Source: a bacterium
GTDB lineage: Bacteria > Bacillota > Clostridia > Christensenellales > SUG1161
Length of the DNA: 46,115 bases
Direction of reading: 5' to 3'
NCBI GenBank assembly: GCA_029006015.1
Contig: JAQXFY010000066.1
Coordinates: 1-46,115 of the forward strand
Shown here: positions 16,772 through 24,729 of the stretch, piece by piece
How the letters are laid out: each line of letters opens with the position of its first letter
How positions within the stretch are numbered: the stretch's first letter is position 1
Translations under genes and position numbers: made by a program
Notes under the pieces: generated by a model
The model's database searches: none
The model's input: the letters and a program-made list of their open reading frames with translations, nothing else
Told to the model about the DNA's origin: nothing

Positions 16772-17557
16772 CTAGGCGGGCTTTACGCCCATCGTCAGCA
16801 GCCAGCGTTGGTTAAAGAAAATGCCATCGGGCGCCGAATAAGGCGAGAAACCGGTTTTTTCGTGGCCGCCGATATCGGCCTCCATGCGGGCGATGATATC
16901 TTTTTGGATGGGCTCGGGCGTTTGGGTCAGTTGCAGCCATGCGTTTAGGGAAACCGGGATATCCGTGCACTGGCATTGCTTGATAACCAAAGCATGCTTT
17001 GTAAACAGCGCCAGCATTTCATCCCGGCTCAGGTTGCGCACATGGGAGGCGTCCCGCAGGGCTTCGATCTGGTCCTCTACGTTTCGGAGGGAGGGCTCCG
17101 CGGCTTCCATATCGATAACGGCCAGCTTGCCGCCTGGCTTTAACACGCGAACCATTTCTTCAAATGGGCGGCCAACATCGGCAAAATGGTGGAAAGCCAG
17201 CCGGGAAATGACGATATCAAAGCTGTTATCCAGAAAAGGAAGATCCTCCGCATAGCCCTTGACAAACACCATATTATGCAATCCGGCGGCCTGTGCGCTG
17301 GTTTTACCGGCTTCAAGCATGGCGGGGGTGGCATCCAGGCAGGTTACCGTTTGCACAAGCGGGGCAAAAGCGCGGGCGCATGCACAGGTTCCGGCGGCCA
17401 CTTCCAGCACACAATCGGATGCCGCGGGCGCAATGGCGGAAACGGTATAATCCAGATAGGCTTTTTTGGAAAAGTTCATCGAGGGCGTTTCAAAGCTTGC
17501 GGCCTGCACCTGAAAGGAAGCTTGTACCTTATTCAAATTGGCGGGCTCTATGGGCAT
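16772..17557 (-). CDS. Class I SAM-dependent methyltransferase (UbiE/Methyltransf_11 type)
   Basis: This 261-residue protein has a Rossmann-like methyltransferase domain: motif I VLEVAAGTCACARAF, the LDATPAML acidic region, FVKGYAEDLPF, FDIVISRLAFHHF and VLKPGGKLAVID. The normal motif I (GxGxG) reads AAGTC, as in several UbiE-like enzymes. The substrate is unknown. The start codon lies inside the end of ogt (10-base overlap), with AAGGAGAAAG in the ogt coding region, so the two are cotranscribed and translation is coupled. Confidence 0.87.
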   Translation of the reverse strand: MPIEPANLNKVQASFQVQAASFETPSMNFSKKAYLDYTVSAIAPAASDCVLEVAAGTCACARAFAPLVQTVTCLDATPAMLEAGKTSAQAAGLHNMVFVKGYAEDLPFLDNSFDIVISRLAFHHFADVGRPFEEMVRVLKPGGKLAVIDMEAAEPSLRNVEDQIEALRDASHVRNLSRDEMLALFTKHALVIKQCQCTDIPVSLNAWLQLTQTPEPIQKDIIARMEADIGGHEKTGFSPYSAPDGIFFNQRWLLTMGVKPA

Positions 17558-18093
17558 AGCGGTCTTTCTCCTTTGGGAAAAGATAGTTTTTTTGTATCGG
17601 CCTTTTCCAGGGTAAGAAGGCGGAGTTTCCTTTCGATGCCGCCCGCATACCCCGTTAAGCTGCCGGACTGGCCAACCACCCGGTGGCAGGGCACGATAAT
17701 GGAAATGGGGTTGTGGGCTACCGCGCCGCCCACAGCCTGGGCCGGCACGGAGGCCAGGCCGCGCTGGGCGGCGATCTCCTGGGCGATTCGGCTATAGGTG
17801 GTCAGCTGACCGTATGGAATTTGCCGCAGCTTCTCCCAAACCATCTGCCGGAACGGGGAACCGCTCATGGACAGCGGCGGAACAAAATCGGGCTTTTGGC
17901 CGCCAAAGTAGATATCCAGCCAGCTCCGGGCCTGCTCAAATACAGGCAGGCTTTTTTTCTGGGCTTTGCCGGTTAGGGTGGCGGCAAAGTATTTTTGTCC
18001 GTTAAACCACAGCCCGGTGATATGCCGGCCATCGCTGGCCAGGGTAATGGGGCCCAGGGGCGATTGATACAGGGAAATATAGGGCATATCCAT
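17548..18093 (-). CDS. ogt: Methylated-DNA--[protein]-cysteine S-methyltransferase
   Basis: This 181-residue suicide DNA repair protein transfers the methyl group of O6-methylguanine to its own cysteine. The active site PCHRVV places the acceptor at Cys136. The upstream QMVWEKLRQIPYGQLTTYSRIA is the DNA-binding helix-turn-helix region, and the C-terminal GGIERKLRLLTLE closes the fold. A 15-residue tail follows that overlaps the methyltransferase start. A second ATG two codons in is equally possible. A TGTTATAAT extended -10 lies upstream at 18152-18147 on the minus strand. Confidence 0.93.
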   Translation of the reverse strand: MDMPYISLYQSPLGPITLASDGRHITGLWFNGQKYFAATLTGKAQKKSLPVFEQARSWLDIYFGGQKPDFVPPLSMSGSPFRQMVWEKLRQIPYGQLTTYSRIAQEIAAQRGLASVPAQAVGGAVAHNPISIIVPCHRVVGQSGSLTGYAGGIERKLRLLTLEKADTKKLSFPKGERPLCP

Positions 18094-18146
18094 CAGCTCC
18101 CGGCATTGATTTGGGCCAAACGGCGCATTTCCCCTTGGGATAGGGT

Positions 18147-18152
18147 ATTATA
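18147..18152 (-). promoter_or_regulatory. Extended -10 promoter of ogt-methyltransferase
   Basis: The minus strand reads TGTTATAAT 54 bases upstream of the ogt start. The -35 region is poor, which the TG extension may compensate for. Confidence 0.5.
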
Positions 18153-18257
18153 ACACGGTTTGGCACAAAGCTTGTATGGCCGGCAGCCAGGGAAAGTGAA
18201 AATGCCGTACCAACGGGGCCGGTTTTCCTATGGCCGCACTTTCCCGGGAACAGTTCC

Positions 18258-18287
18258 TTGATTTAAGGTTTTTGGCTTTGCTATAAT
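18258..18287 (+). promoter_or_regulatory. Promoter of the FMN-dependent oxidase homologue
   Basis: TTGATT at 18258-18263 and TATAAT at 18282-18287 are separated by 18 bases. The gene starts about 60 bases after the predicted start site. Confidence 0.7.
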
Positions 18288-18353
18288 GGAATAAACAACC
18301 GTTGTGTCGATCGCTTTTTGTGCCTGAAAATAATTTTTGGGAGGTATGCAGCC

Positions 18354-19247
18354 ATGGAAAATACACGCCCCGGGGATTCTTCCCGCATCACCCGCGAATA
18401 TACGGATTCGCTTTTGATCGAAATGCGCCAACTCGATGCCGTTATGCCCTCCACCCGCATGGAGCTGTTTGGCCGCACCTTTGATACCCCCATTGCCACG
18501 GCGGCCTTCTCGCACCTTTCCAACTTTGGCTATCATAAGGATGGCATGGTGGAGTTGGCCAAGGGCGCACAAATGGCCAATGCGCTTAATTTTGTGGGCA
18601 TGGGCCCGGAAGAAGAGCTGGAGCGCATTGTCGATACCGGCGTGGCTGCGATCAAGATCGTCAAGCCTTATGCGGATAATGAGATTATTCTGCGCAAGCT
18701 GGAGCATGCCAAGCGCGTGGGCGCCATCGCCGTGGGCATGGATATCGACCATGCCTTTGGCTCTGAGGGCGAGTTTGATGTGGTGCTGGGCGAGCCCATG
18801 TGCCCCAAAACCACCGAAGAAATCCGGATGTTTGCAAGCGCTGCCGGGCTGCCGTTTGTGGTAAAAGGGGTGCTTAGCGTTACCGATGCCCTCAAATGTG
18901 TGGAGGCGGGCGCCAAGGGCATTATTGTTTCCCACCACCATGGCATCATGGATTACGCTGTGCCGCCGCTGATGATCCTGCCCGAGATCGTCAAGGCCAT
19001 CGGGCCGGATATTGCCGTTTTTGCGGATAGCGGCATCGCTACCGGCTACGATGTTTTCAAGGCCCTGGCCCTGGGTGCGACGGGGGCCTGCGCCGGAACC
19101 GCCATGCTGAATTCCCTGAAGGAAGGCGGCAAGGAAGGGGCCTGCGAATGGATCCGCCGGCAGACCGGCGTGCTTAAATCCATCATGGGCAGGACGGCCT
19201 CGCCGGATATCCGGCATATCGATGCATCGCTTATTTGGCGCAGGTAA
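18354..19247 (+). CDS. Alpha-hydroxy-acid oxidizing protein homologue (FMN-dependent dehydrogenase family), divergent
   Basis: The 297 residues form a TIM-barrel flavoprotein of the lactate oxidase/glycolate oxidase family. The conserved flavin Lys is in FVVKGVLS, and the end of the barrel reads VFADSGIATGYDVFKALALGA. It is about 60 residues shorter than typical members at the N-terminus. The usual SNHGxRQ reads SHHHGIMD, so the catalytic His position is kept but the substrate-binding Arg is Ile. The phosphate-contact RRG and GRP become ATG and GTA. It may therefore use another substrate or not act as a classic 2-hydroxy-acid oxidase. GGGAGG precedes the chosen ATG. Confidence 0.8.
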   Translation: MENTRPGDSSRITREYTDSLLIEMRQLDAVMPSTRMELFGRTFDTPIATAAFSHLSNFGYHKDGMVELAKGAQMANALNFVGMGPEEELERIVDTGVAAIKIVKPYADNEIILRKLEHAKRVGAIAVGMDIDHAFGSEGEFDVVLGEPMCPKTTEEIRMFASAAGLPFVVKGVLSVTDALKCVEAGAKGIIVSHHHGIMDYAVPPLMILPEIVKAIGPDIAVFADSGIATGYDVFKALALGATGACAGTAMLNSLKEGGKEGACEWIRRQTGVLKSIMGRTASPDIRHIDASLIWRR

Positions 19248-19354
19248 TATGCAAGATACGCCATAAGCCGCAAGGCAGGGCCATGGCGCCTGCGCGGTGC
19301 GCATGGCTTTTGCAAAGGGCATATATATGCCCGCATAGCCCGTTTATACGCAAC

Positions 19355-19408
19355 AAAAGCGCTTCTCTGGGGCCGCCCTGTACGGGGCCCCTTAGAAAGC
19401 GCTTTTTC
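19355..19408 (+). terminator. Terminator after the FMN-dependent oxidase homologue
   Basis: AAAAGCGCTT and AAGCGCTTTTT pair over 10 bp. After an internal bulge GGGGCC pairs with GGCCCC, and the 3' arm runs into CTTTTTC. It lies between converging genes and may serve both. Confidence 0.75.
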
Positions 19409-19437
19409 TATTGGGCATGCCATATCCTGCTGCCTGT

Positions 19438-19908
19438 TCATTCCGCCGTTTTGCGTTTGATGAGTTTTGCCACGCAGACAGGGCCGTCTTTTTCCTGCCC
19501 TGCCAGGGTGAAACCACACTTTTTGATATAAAAATCCAGATTTTGTTGCTTGTCAGCCGGTGTAATCAGCTCGATCTGCCTCCAGTTTGGGTAAAGCTGC
19601 TCAAGCTTGGCTATGGCCTGTGTGCCGATGCCTTTGCCTTGATAGGCGGGCAGCACGCATAAGCAGCCAAGATAAATCATGCCGTTGCCCCGATCCTGTG
19701 CTGAAAGCACCCCTACCGGTTTTCCTTCATACAAAAGGATGGCCTTGGGATACCGCTGGATAGAAGCTTCCATTTGCGCTTTTCCTCTGCCGTAAGCAGG
19801 GCAATGGCCATACCGCAAAAAATCGCAATAGAAGGCGGCGTTATAAATTTGTATCAGCAGTTCCGCATCCTGGCGCTGGGCGAAACGGTATGTGATGTTG
19901 GCTTCCAT
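19438..19908 (-). CDS. GNAT-family N-acetyltransferase
   Basis: The 156 residues have the GNAT fold: an N-terminal motif TYRFAQRQDAELLIQIYN, the beta4 strand YLGCLCVLPAYQGKGIGTQAI with the acetyl-CoA pyrophosphate loop QGKGIG, and a C-terminal IELITPADKQQNLDFYIKKCGF. The substrate cannot be inferred. It lies downstream of tRNA-Val on the same strand but is separated from it by the tRNA terminator. No clear promoter was found in the 130 bases upstream. Confidence 0.88.
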   Translation of the reverse strand: MEANITYRFAQRQDAELLIQIYNAAFYCDFLRYGHCPAYGRGKAQMEASIQRYPKAILLYEGKPVGVLSAQDRGNGMIYLGCLCVLPAYQGKGIGTQAIAKLEQLYPNWRQIELITPADKQQNLDFYIKKCGFTLAGQEKDGPVCVAKLIKRKTAE

Positions 19909-20050
19909 TTTTCAGCCCCCTGCCGGTTGATGGTAAATGCTGCGTTGTGGGTGTGCCCCATAAAAGGCGGCGGCCGCAGCAGGATAGGCCCTGTTGAATG
20001 GGCATTTTTTGTAAAAGGGAAGCCAAACACTGCGGCTTGCGATAAAAAAT

Positions 20051-20078
20051 CGGAGCAAGCCTTGTAAAGCTTGCTCCG
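20051..20078 (-). terminator. Intrinsic terminator of tRNA-Val
   Basis: On the minus strand CGGAGCAAGC and GCTTGCTCCG form a perfect 10-bp stem with an 8-base loop, followed by ATTTTTT. It begins 3 bases past the CCA end of the tRNA. Confidence 0.92.
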
Positions 20079-20081
20079 ACT

Positions 20082-20157
20082 TGGTGGTCTGTACTGGACT
20101 CGAACCAGTGACCCCATCGATGTGAACGATGTGCGCTACCAACTGCGCTAACAGACC
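20082..20157 (-). tRNA. tRNA-Val (CAC)
   Basis: The minus strand folds as a full cloverleaf. Acceptor GGTCTGT pairs with ACAGACC, the D arm is GCGC-AGTTGGTA-GCGC, and the anticodon stem CATCG/CGATG has loop TTCACAT, giving anticodon CAC. The T arm is ACTGG-TTCGAGT-CCAGT. The CCA end is encoded. CAC reads GUG (Val), a useful codon in this GC-rich genome. It is a single-tRNA unit with its own promoter and terminator. Confidence 0.96.
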
Positions 20158-20176
20158 GCAACCTGCAACGCGGAAT

Positions 20177-20205
20177 ATCATATCATATTTCCCCCCGCAT
20201 TGCAA
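20177..20205 (-). promoter_or_regulatory. Promoter of tRNA-Val
   Basis: On the minus strand TTGCAA (20205-20200) and TATGAT (20182-20177) are separated by 17 bases, ending 20 bases before the mature tRNA 5' end. Confidence 0.7.
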
Positions 20206-20262
20206 GATGGAGGCAAAGAATTTTTGCCTGCGGATGCAAGATGGCCGGCCTGGCAATCAAAA

Positions 20263-20287
20263 TCCCGGTATGGCAGCCATACCGGGA
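20263..20287 (-). terminator. Terminator after the flippase-like membrane protein gene
   Basis: TCCCGGTATGG and CCATACCGGGA form an 11-bp perfect stem with a 3-base loop. On the minus strand TTTTG follows. It lies 25 bases past the stop of the membrane protein gene. Confidence 0.7.
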
Positions 20288-20311
20288 AGGGCGATATCCG
20301 GATGGCACCGC

Positions 20312-21409
20312 TCAATCACCTTTGGCCACATCATCATCCGAAAGGGCAAGCGGGGCATCGCGCAGGGCGTCCATGGGTTTGGCCCGCCCGCGGATGCCGA
20401 CGGTAGCATCGGTAAAGACGATAACCGCCCCAACCGTCAGAACAAAAAAGTAGGTGAAAAAGCGCCACAGCAGCATGGCGGAAAAGGCGGCTGCATGGAA
20501 AATGGAACGAAACATCATGGAAAAAGCCCCCTCCGATGCGCCGGAGGCGCCGGGGGTTGGGAAATAACTGGTAGCCAGATTTAAAAGCAGGGCAGCGGCG
20601 GTAAGTTCGCCCCAGCCGATTTCCGTCAGGCCAAAGGCGCGGTATAAGCAGCCCACCACCAGGTAGTAGCCCGCCATTTCCCCGATGGAGGATAGAATAA
20701 GGGGAATCAGCATGCGGGGCTGCTTGTTCAGGGTATCAAGCGCGCGCTGCATGTTGGTAGATGCCGTGGAAATGCTGGTGATGGCGTTTTCAGGATGCTT
20801 AAGGATGCGCCATTTGGCCAGCCGGCCCACTGCCCATAAGCACAGGCGCTTTAGCATATCCACCCGCCGGCTAAGGGCAATGATGATAAGGGGCAGCCCA
20901 ACGGCGATGATAAAGCCCAACACCGCAGCCCAAAACAGCAGCGGGTTTTGCGCCTTCAGATGGCCGCCGTAATAGATAAAGCCGATGATGCAGAAAAAAC
21001 CCAGCACCAGCTCGTACATCACATATTTAAGGATGAGCGCTGCTGCGGAGGCCGCACTGTCCGCCCCCTGCAGGTGCATATAATAAATTTGAAAGGGCTG
21101 CCCGCCGCCGCCAAAGGGCGTAATGGCATTATAATATTTCCCCATCAAACCGATGCGCAGGCTCTTTTTAAAATCGATGGTATCCCCGCATAGCGGGCGC
21201 GCGCACAAATAGCAGCTGACGCATCCAAAGAACAGGTACGCCAGAATGCTCAGCCCGCACATCACCAGCCAAAGCGGCTTGAGGGAAGCCAATGCGGACC
21301 AGATCTGGGTAATGGAATCATCCGTCAGGGCAATAACCAGAAGGACAATGACATTAAGTGCCAGATATAAAATGGAAAGCCATTTCTTTTTTGGACGCTG
21401 ATTGGCCAT
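20312..21409 (-). CDS. Lysylphosphatidylglycerol synthase TM-region (flippase-like) family membrane protein
   Basis: The 365-residue polytopic membrane protein has the UPF0104/LPG_synthase_TM pattern: hydrophobic helices throughout, ITPFGGGGQPFQIYYM (the conserved PxGGxGQP-type loop) in the first third, and YFPTPGASGASEGAF near the C-terminus. It corresponds to the membrane half of MprF without the aminoacyl-transferase domain, so it is more likely to move or modify a lipid than to lysylate it. The ATG at 21409 follows AAGGAGA; the track start is longer. It is divergent from the ABC-DUF1854-ABC cassette. Confidence 0.88.
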   Translation of the reverse strand: MANQRPKKKWLSILYLALNVIVLLVIALTDDSITQIWSALASLKPLWLVMCGLSILAYLFFGCVSCYLCARPLCGDTIDFKKSLRIGLMGKYYNAITPFGGGGQPFQIYYMHLQGADSAASAAALILKYVMYELVLGFFCIIGFIYYGGHLKAQNPLLFWAAVLGFIIAVGLPLIIIALSRRVDMLKRLCLWAVGRLAKWRILKHPENAITSISTASTNMQRALDTLNKQPRMLIPLILSSIGEMAGYYLVVGCLYRAFGLTEIGWGELTAAALLLNLATSYFPTPGASGASEGAFSMMFRSIFHAAAFSAMLLWRFFTYFFVLTVGAVIVFTDATVGIRGRAKPMDALRDAPLALSDDDVAKGD

Positions 21410-21465
21410 ATGTCTCCTTCCGTGAGTGGGCTGCACCATCCAAGCAATATGTCCACACGCGGCTT

Positions 21466-21494
21466 ATTATACGTCGGCCAGGGGGGCCGGTCAA
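21466..21494 (-). promoter_or_regulatory. Promoter of the flippase-like gene
   Basis: On the minus strand TTGACC (21494-21489) and TATAAT (21471-21466) are separated by 17 bases, about 57 bases before the start codon. Confidence 0.75.
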
Positions 21495-21642
21495 GGCAGC
21501 GGGGACAGTGGCATGCCGGATCAACCGGGGTGGCTGCCTATTTAATAGGATGCCTGGCTGCCCAGCCGTTTTATTAAACAAAAAAGCATGGGGCGGATTT
21601 TCCGTATTTGTTGAAAAATTTGAGTTGCTGGAGAAAACTCTC

Positions 21643-21671
21643 TTGACGGTGACGCCCAAAACCGTCATAAT
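21643..21671 (+). promoter_or_regulatory. Promoter of the ABC-DUF1854-ABC cassette with a dyad across the spacer
   Basis: TTGACG (21643-21648) and CATAAT (21666-21671) are separated by 17 bases. TGACGGT (21644-21650) and ACCGTCA (21661-21667) form a 7-bp inverted repeat that reaches from the -35 to the -10 box, an operator-like arrangement. The rest of 21410-21737 holds the divergent promoter and nothing else recognisable. Confidence 0.65.
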
Positions 21672-21737
21672 AGGCAGGATGACTGAATAATGGAATAAAC
21701 TGTGTCATTAACGAGCGAAACGATGCTGAGGTGTATC

Positions 21738-24173
21738 ATGACGGACGAACCCATCAAACAAAATGCGCCTTCCCCGCGGCTGGAGGATATTCCTGATTTT
21801 GCCTGGGAAGCGTTGCAGGGGCATGGCATCGAGCGGGGCAGCGTGTTGTTTGCCGCCCGGGCCGATCGCTTTGCCGATGGCGGATATGGCGAGGTTGTGC
21901 TTTTCCAGACCGGGCAGGCGCTGCATGTGCTAAAAGGCGTCAATACCGCGCGCAAGGTGCTTGTCTTTGGCTCCTCCGCCGTGCGGATGACGCGCAAGGC
22001 CAAGCAGGCGCTGCGCCGCCGGCTGCGCATGGAAAAACGCCTCAAGGCCCAGGGCAAACCCGTGCCGGAGCCCGAGCGCCCGGAGCAGGAGCCCATGGCG
22101 TTTGAAGAAAAAAACTTTGAAAGCTATCCGCTGGAAAGCTTTGAAAAAATGGAAATGATCGATGCCGTGTCCGGCGGAATGATCGCCCTCCAGCAAAGCC
22201 GGGGCGAGGGCAAAGTGGTGTGCATGTTTACCAACCACCGGCGCGGCGTGTTGCACCGCTATGTCCAGTTGGTGGGCAAGCTTAAAGACGGTAAAACCCT
22301 GACGGATGAAGATTTTGCCCGGCATGACCGCAAGCGCTGCTGCCCCAAGTGCGGCCTGCCTTACCCGCAGGAAGGGCGGCAGATCTGCCCCCGCTGCGTG
22401 GATAACCGCAACGTGTTTATGCGGCTGCTGTCGCAGCTGCCCCGGTATAAATGGCGGGTTGGCCTTGTGGTGTTATGTATGGTAGCCACAGCCTGCCTGG
22501 GCCTGCTTTCCCCCATCCTCAGCGGGCGCATCCTGTTTGACGAGGTGCTGACGCAGGGGGGCAAATATTATGGCATGGTATGGCAGCTTATCCTGGTTAT
22601 GTTCCTGGCGCGGGCGCTGAGTGTGGCGCTTAATATCGCCTATGGCCGCCTGAACGCGGGGCTGGTCAGCGATATCGCGTATGATTTAAGGGTTCAGATC
22701 TTTGGCGCCATGCAGCGCCTGTCGCTGGCGTTTTTCAGCCGCCAGCAGACCGGCCGCCTGATGACCCGCGTCAATGATGACCCGGTGGAAATCGAATATT
22801 TTTTCCATGAAGGCGTGCCGCTGGTGCTGGTAAACGGCGTTACCTTTATCGGCGTGGTTATCATTGCCTTTTTAAACAACTGGCAGCTGGCGTTGTGCGC
22901 CATCGTGCCGGTGCCCATTGCTTACTTCTTTTTAAGAAAGCTTTATCCCGTGCTGGACAGGCTGTATTACAAGCGCTACCGGCGCAACTCCTCCTTAAAT
23001 AACCTGATAAACGATACCCTGCGCGGTACGCGCGTGGTCAAGGCTTTCGGGCGGGAGGAGCGCGAGGTTAAGCGTTTTACCGGGCGCAACCGTGCGCTGC
23101 TGAACATGGATATTCAGCTGGGCAACACGCTGCGCACGGCCTATCCGTTCTTTAACCTGCTGATCCAGTTTTCCAGTGTGGTCATCTGGTTTGTTGGCGG
23201 CGCCATGATTATCAAGCCCGGCTCCTCCTTTACCTATGGCCAGCTGGTGACGTTTGCTTCGCTTTTTGGCATGATGATCGCCCCGCTGGAATCGTTGTGC
23301 GATATCCCCGCCTGGTGGAGTTATTGCATGAACGCCGCCCAGCGCATGTACGAGGTGATCGATGCCGATAGCGAGGTGCCTTATCCCGCCAATCCCAAGC
23401 CGTTGGAGGACATGAAGGGCGAGGTTACCTTTAAGGATGTCACCTTCTCCTACGAGCAGGGCAAGCCCATTTTAAAGGATATCTCCCTGCATGTGGAAGC
23501 CGGGCATATGCTGGGCATCGTGGGGCGTTCGGGCGCGGGCAAAACCACGCTGATAAACGTGCTCCAGCGCCTGTATGATGTCGATTCGGGCAGCGTGTCC
23601 ATCGATGGCATCGATGTGCGCGATATCAAGCCGGAACACCTGCGCGGCCAGATCGGCGTGGTATCCCAGGAAACCTTTATTTTCCGCGGCACGATAGCCG
23701 AAAATATCGCCTATGCACACCCCGATTGCACGCGCGAGGATATTGTCCGTGCGGCGCGCACGGCTGGCGCACACGATTTTATCATGCGCTTGCCCGAGGG
23801 GTACGATACCATGGTGGGCCATGGCGGGCGCGATCTGTCGGGCGGCGAACGCCAGCGCGTTTCCATCGCCCGCGCCATTTTGCATAACCCACGCATCCTC
23901 ATTCTGGACGAGGCAACCTCCGCCGTGGATACGGCAACCGAGAAAGCCATTCAGGAAGCCATCGAGGCGCTGTCCGTTGGGCGTACGGTCATTTCCATCG
24001 CCCACCGCCTGTCCACGCTGCGCAATGCCGACAGCTTGGTGGTGGTGGAGGATGGCAAAATCGTGGAATCGGGCACGCATGTGGAGCTTATCCGCAAGAA
24101 GGGCACTTATTTCAAACTGGTACAACAGCAAAGCGTGGCTTTGCGCTTAAAAGGGGTGGAGAACCTTGGCTAA
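21738..24173 (+). CDS. ABC exporter half-transporter 1 with N-terminal extension and zinc ribbon
   Basis: The 811 residues include an N-terminal cytosolic extension of about 200 residues. It is partly charged and helical, with a segment (about 130-190) that could be PH-like. A zinc ribbon CPKC...CPRC (about 201-220), a six-helix ABC membrane domain (about 230-530) and a C-terminal ATPase follow. Walker A is GRSGAGKTT (596-604), signature LSGGERQR (about 700), Walker B ILILDEATSAVD (Asp724-Glu725) and H-loop AHRLS. All catalytic residues are present. The ATG at 21738 follows GAGGTG. The gene ends by overlapping the DUF1854 gene by 8 bases. The substrate is unknown. Confidence 0.9.
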   Translation: MTDEPIKQNAPSPRLEDIPDFAWEALQGHGIERGSVLFAARADRFADGGYGEVVLFQTGQALHVLKGVNTARKVLVFGSSAVRMTRKAKQALRRRLRMEKRLKAQGKPVPEPERPEQEPMAFEEKNFESYPLESFEKMEMIDAVSGGMIALQQSRGEGKVVCMFTNHRRGVLHRYVQLVGKLKDGKTLTDEDFARHDRKRCCPKCGLPYPQEGRQICPRCVDNRNVFMRLLSQLPRYKWRVGLVVLCMVATACLGLLSPILSGRILFDEVLTQGGKYYGMVWQLILVMFLARALSVALNIAYGRLNAGLVSDIAYDLRVQIFGAMQRLSLAFFSRQQTGRLMTRVNDDPVEIEYFFHEGVPLVLVNGVTFIGVVIIAFLNNWQLALCAIVPVPIAYFFLRKLYPVLDRLYYKRYRRNSSLNNLINDTLRGTRVVKAFGREEREVKRFTGRNRALLNMDIQLGNTLRTAYPFFNLLIQFSSVVIWFVGGAMIIKPGSSFTYGQLVTFASLFGMMIAPLESLCDIPAWWSYCMNAAQRMYEVIDADSEVPYPANPKPLEDMKGEVTFKDVTFSYEQGKPILKDISLHVEAGHMLGIVGRSGAGKTTLINVLQRLYDVDSGSVSIDGIDVRDIKPEHLRGQIGVVSQETFIFRGTIAENIAYAHPDCTREDIVRAARTAGAHDFIMRLPEGYDTMVGHGGRDLSGGERQRVSIARAILHNPRILILDEATSAVDTATEKAIQEAIEALSVGRTVISIAHRLSTLRNADSLVVVEDGKIVESGTHVELIRKKGTYFKLVQQQSVALRLKGVENLG

Positions 24174-24711
24174 GGAAGTAAATCAGACAACCGGCAGCAC
24201 CGCGCTGGACAGCATGGGCTCGTTTGCCACCATCGATTACGTCACGCGGCAGGATACAAGCTTTGCCCGGACGGAGGGCGGCTTTGTCAGCATGAAGCGG
24301 GGGGATAAGTGGTACCCGCGCGTGCTTTTTTACCGTGCTTTTCCCTACACCTATCGGGACGAGTTTATCTCCGTGCGCGATATCGATATGAACGAGCTGG
24401 GCATGATCCGTGCGCTGATCGATTTTTCCAAGGAAGAACAGGAAATGATCCTGGATCAGATCGAGCTGCGCTATTTTTCCCCGCGCATTACGTCCATCCG
24501 GCAGGCCAAGGAAGAGTTTGGCTATGTCTACTGGGATGTGACCACAACGGCCGGCCCCTGCCGCTTTACATCGCGCAACGGCCACGGCTCCATCGTGCAC
24601 ATCACGCAAAACCAGGTGGTGGTTATCGATGTCGATGGCAACCGCTTCGAGATTGAGGACCTGACCAAGCTTGATCCCAAGGATGTTAAGAAACTGGAAT
24701 TGTTCCTGTAA
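24166..24711 (+). CDS. DUF1854 domain protein between two ABC exporters
   Basis: This 181-residue soluble protein has the DUF1854 pattern: RDIDMNELGMIRALIDFS, IELRYFSPRITSI, FGYVYWDVTTTAGP and a C-terminal VIDVDGNRFEIEDL. The start is TTG, overlapping the end of the first ABC gene, with GGTGGAG upstream. As I recall, DUF1854 proteins occur next to ABC transporters of this type, including ones annotated as cyanophycin-associated in Proteobacteria, but no cyanophycin gene is visible here. A role as a subunit or regulator of the flanking transporters is inference from the gene order. Confidence 0.85.
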   Translation: MAKEVNQTTGSTALDSMGSFATIDYVTRQDTSFARTEGGFVSMKRGDKWYPRVLFYRAFPYTYRDEFISVRDIDMNELGMIRALIDFSKEEQEMILDQIELRYFSPRITSIRQAKEEFGYVYWDVTTTAGPCRFTSRNGHGSIVHITQNQVVVIDVDGNRFEIEDLTKLDPKDVKKLELFL

Positions 24712-24729
24712 CAGGGTTTGAGGTGTAAC

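Noticed and set aside
18228-19322. 364-residue antisense ORF opposite the FMN-dependent oxidase homologue
   Set aside because: The plus-strand gene has clear family motifs, a promoter and a ribosome-binding site; the antisense frame has none.
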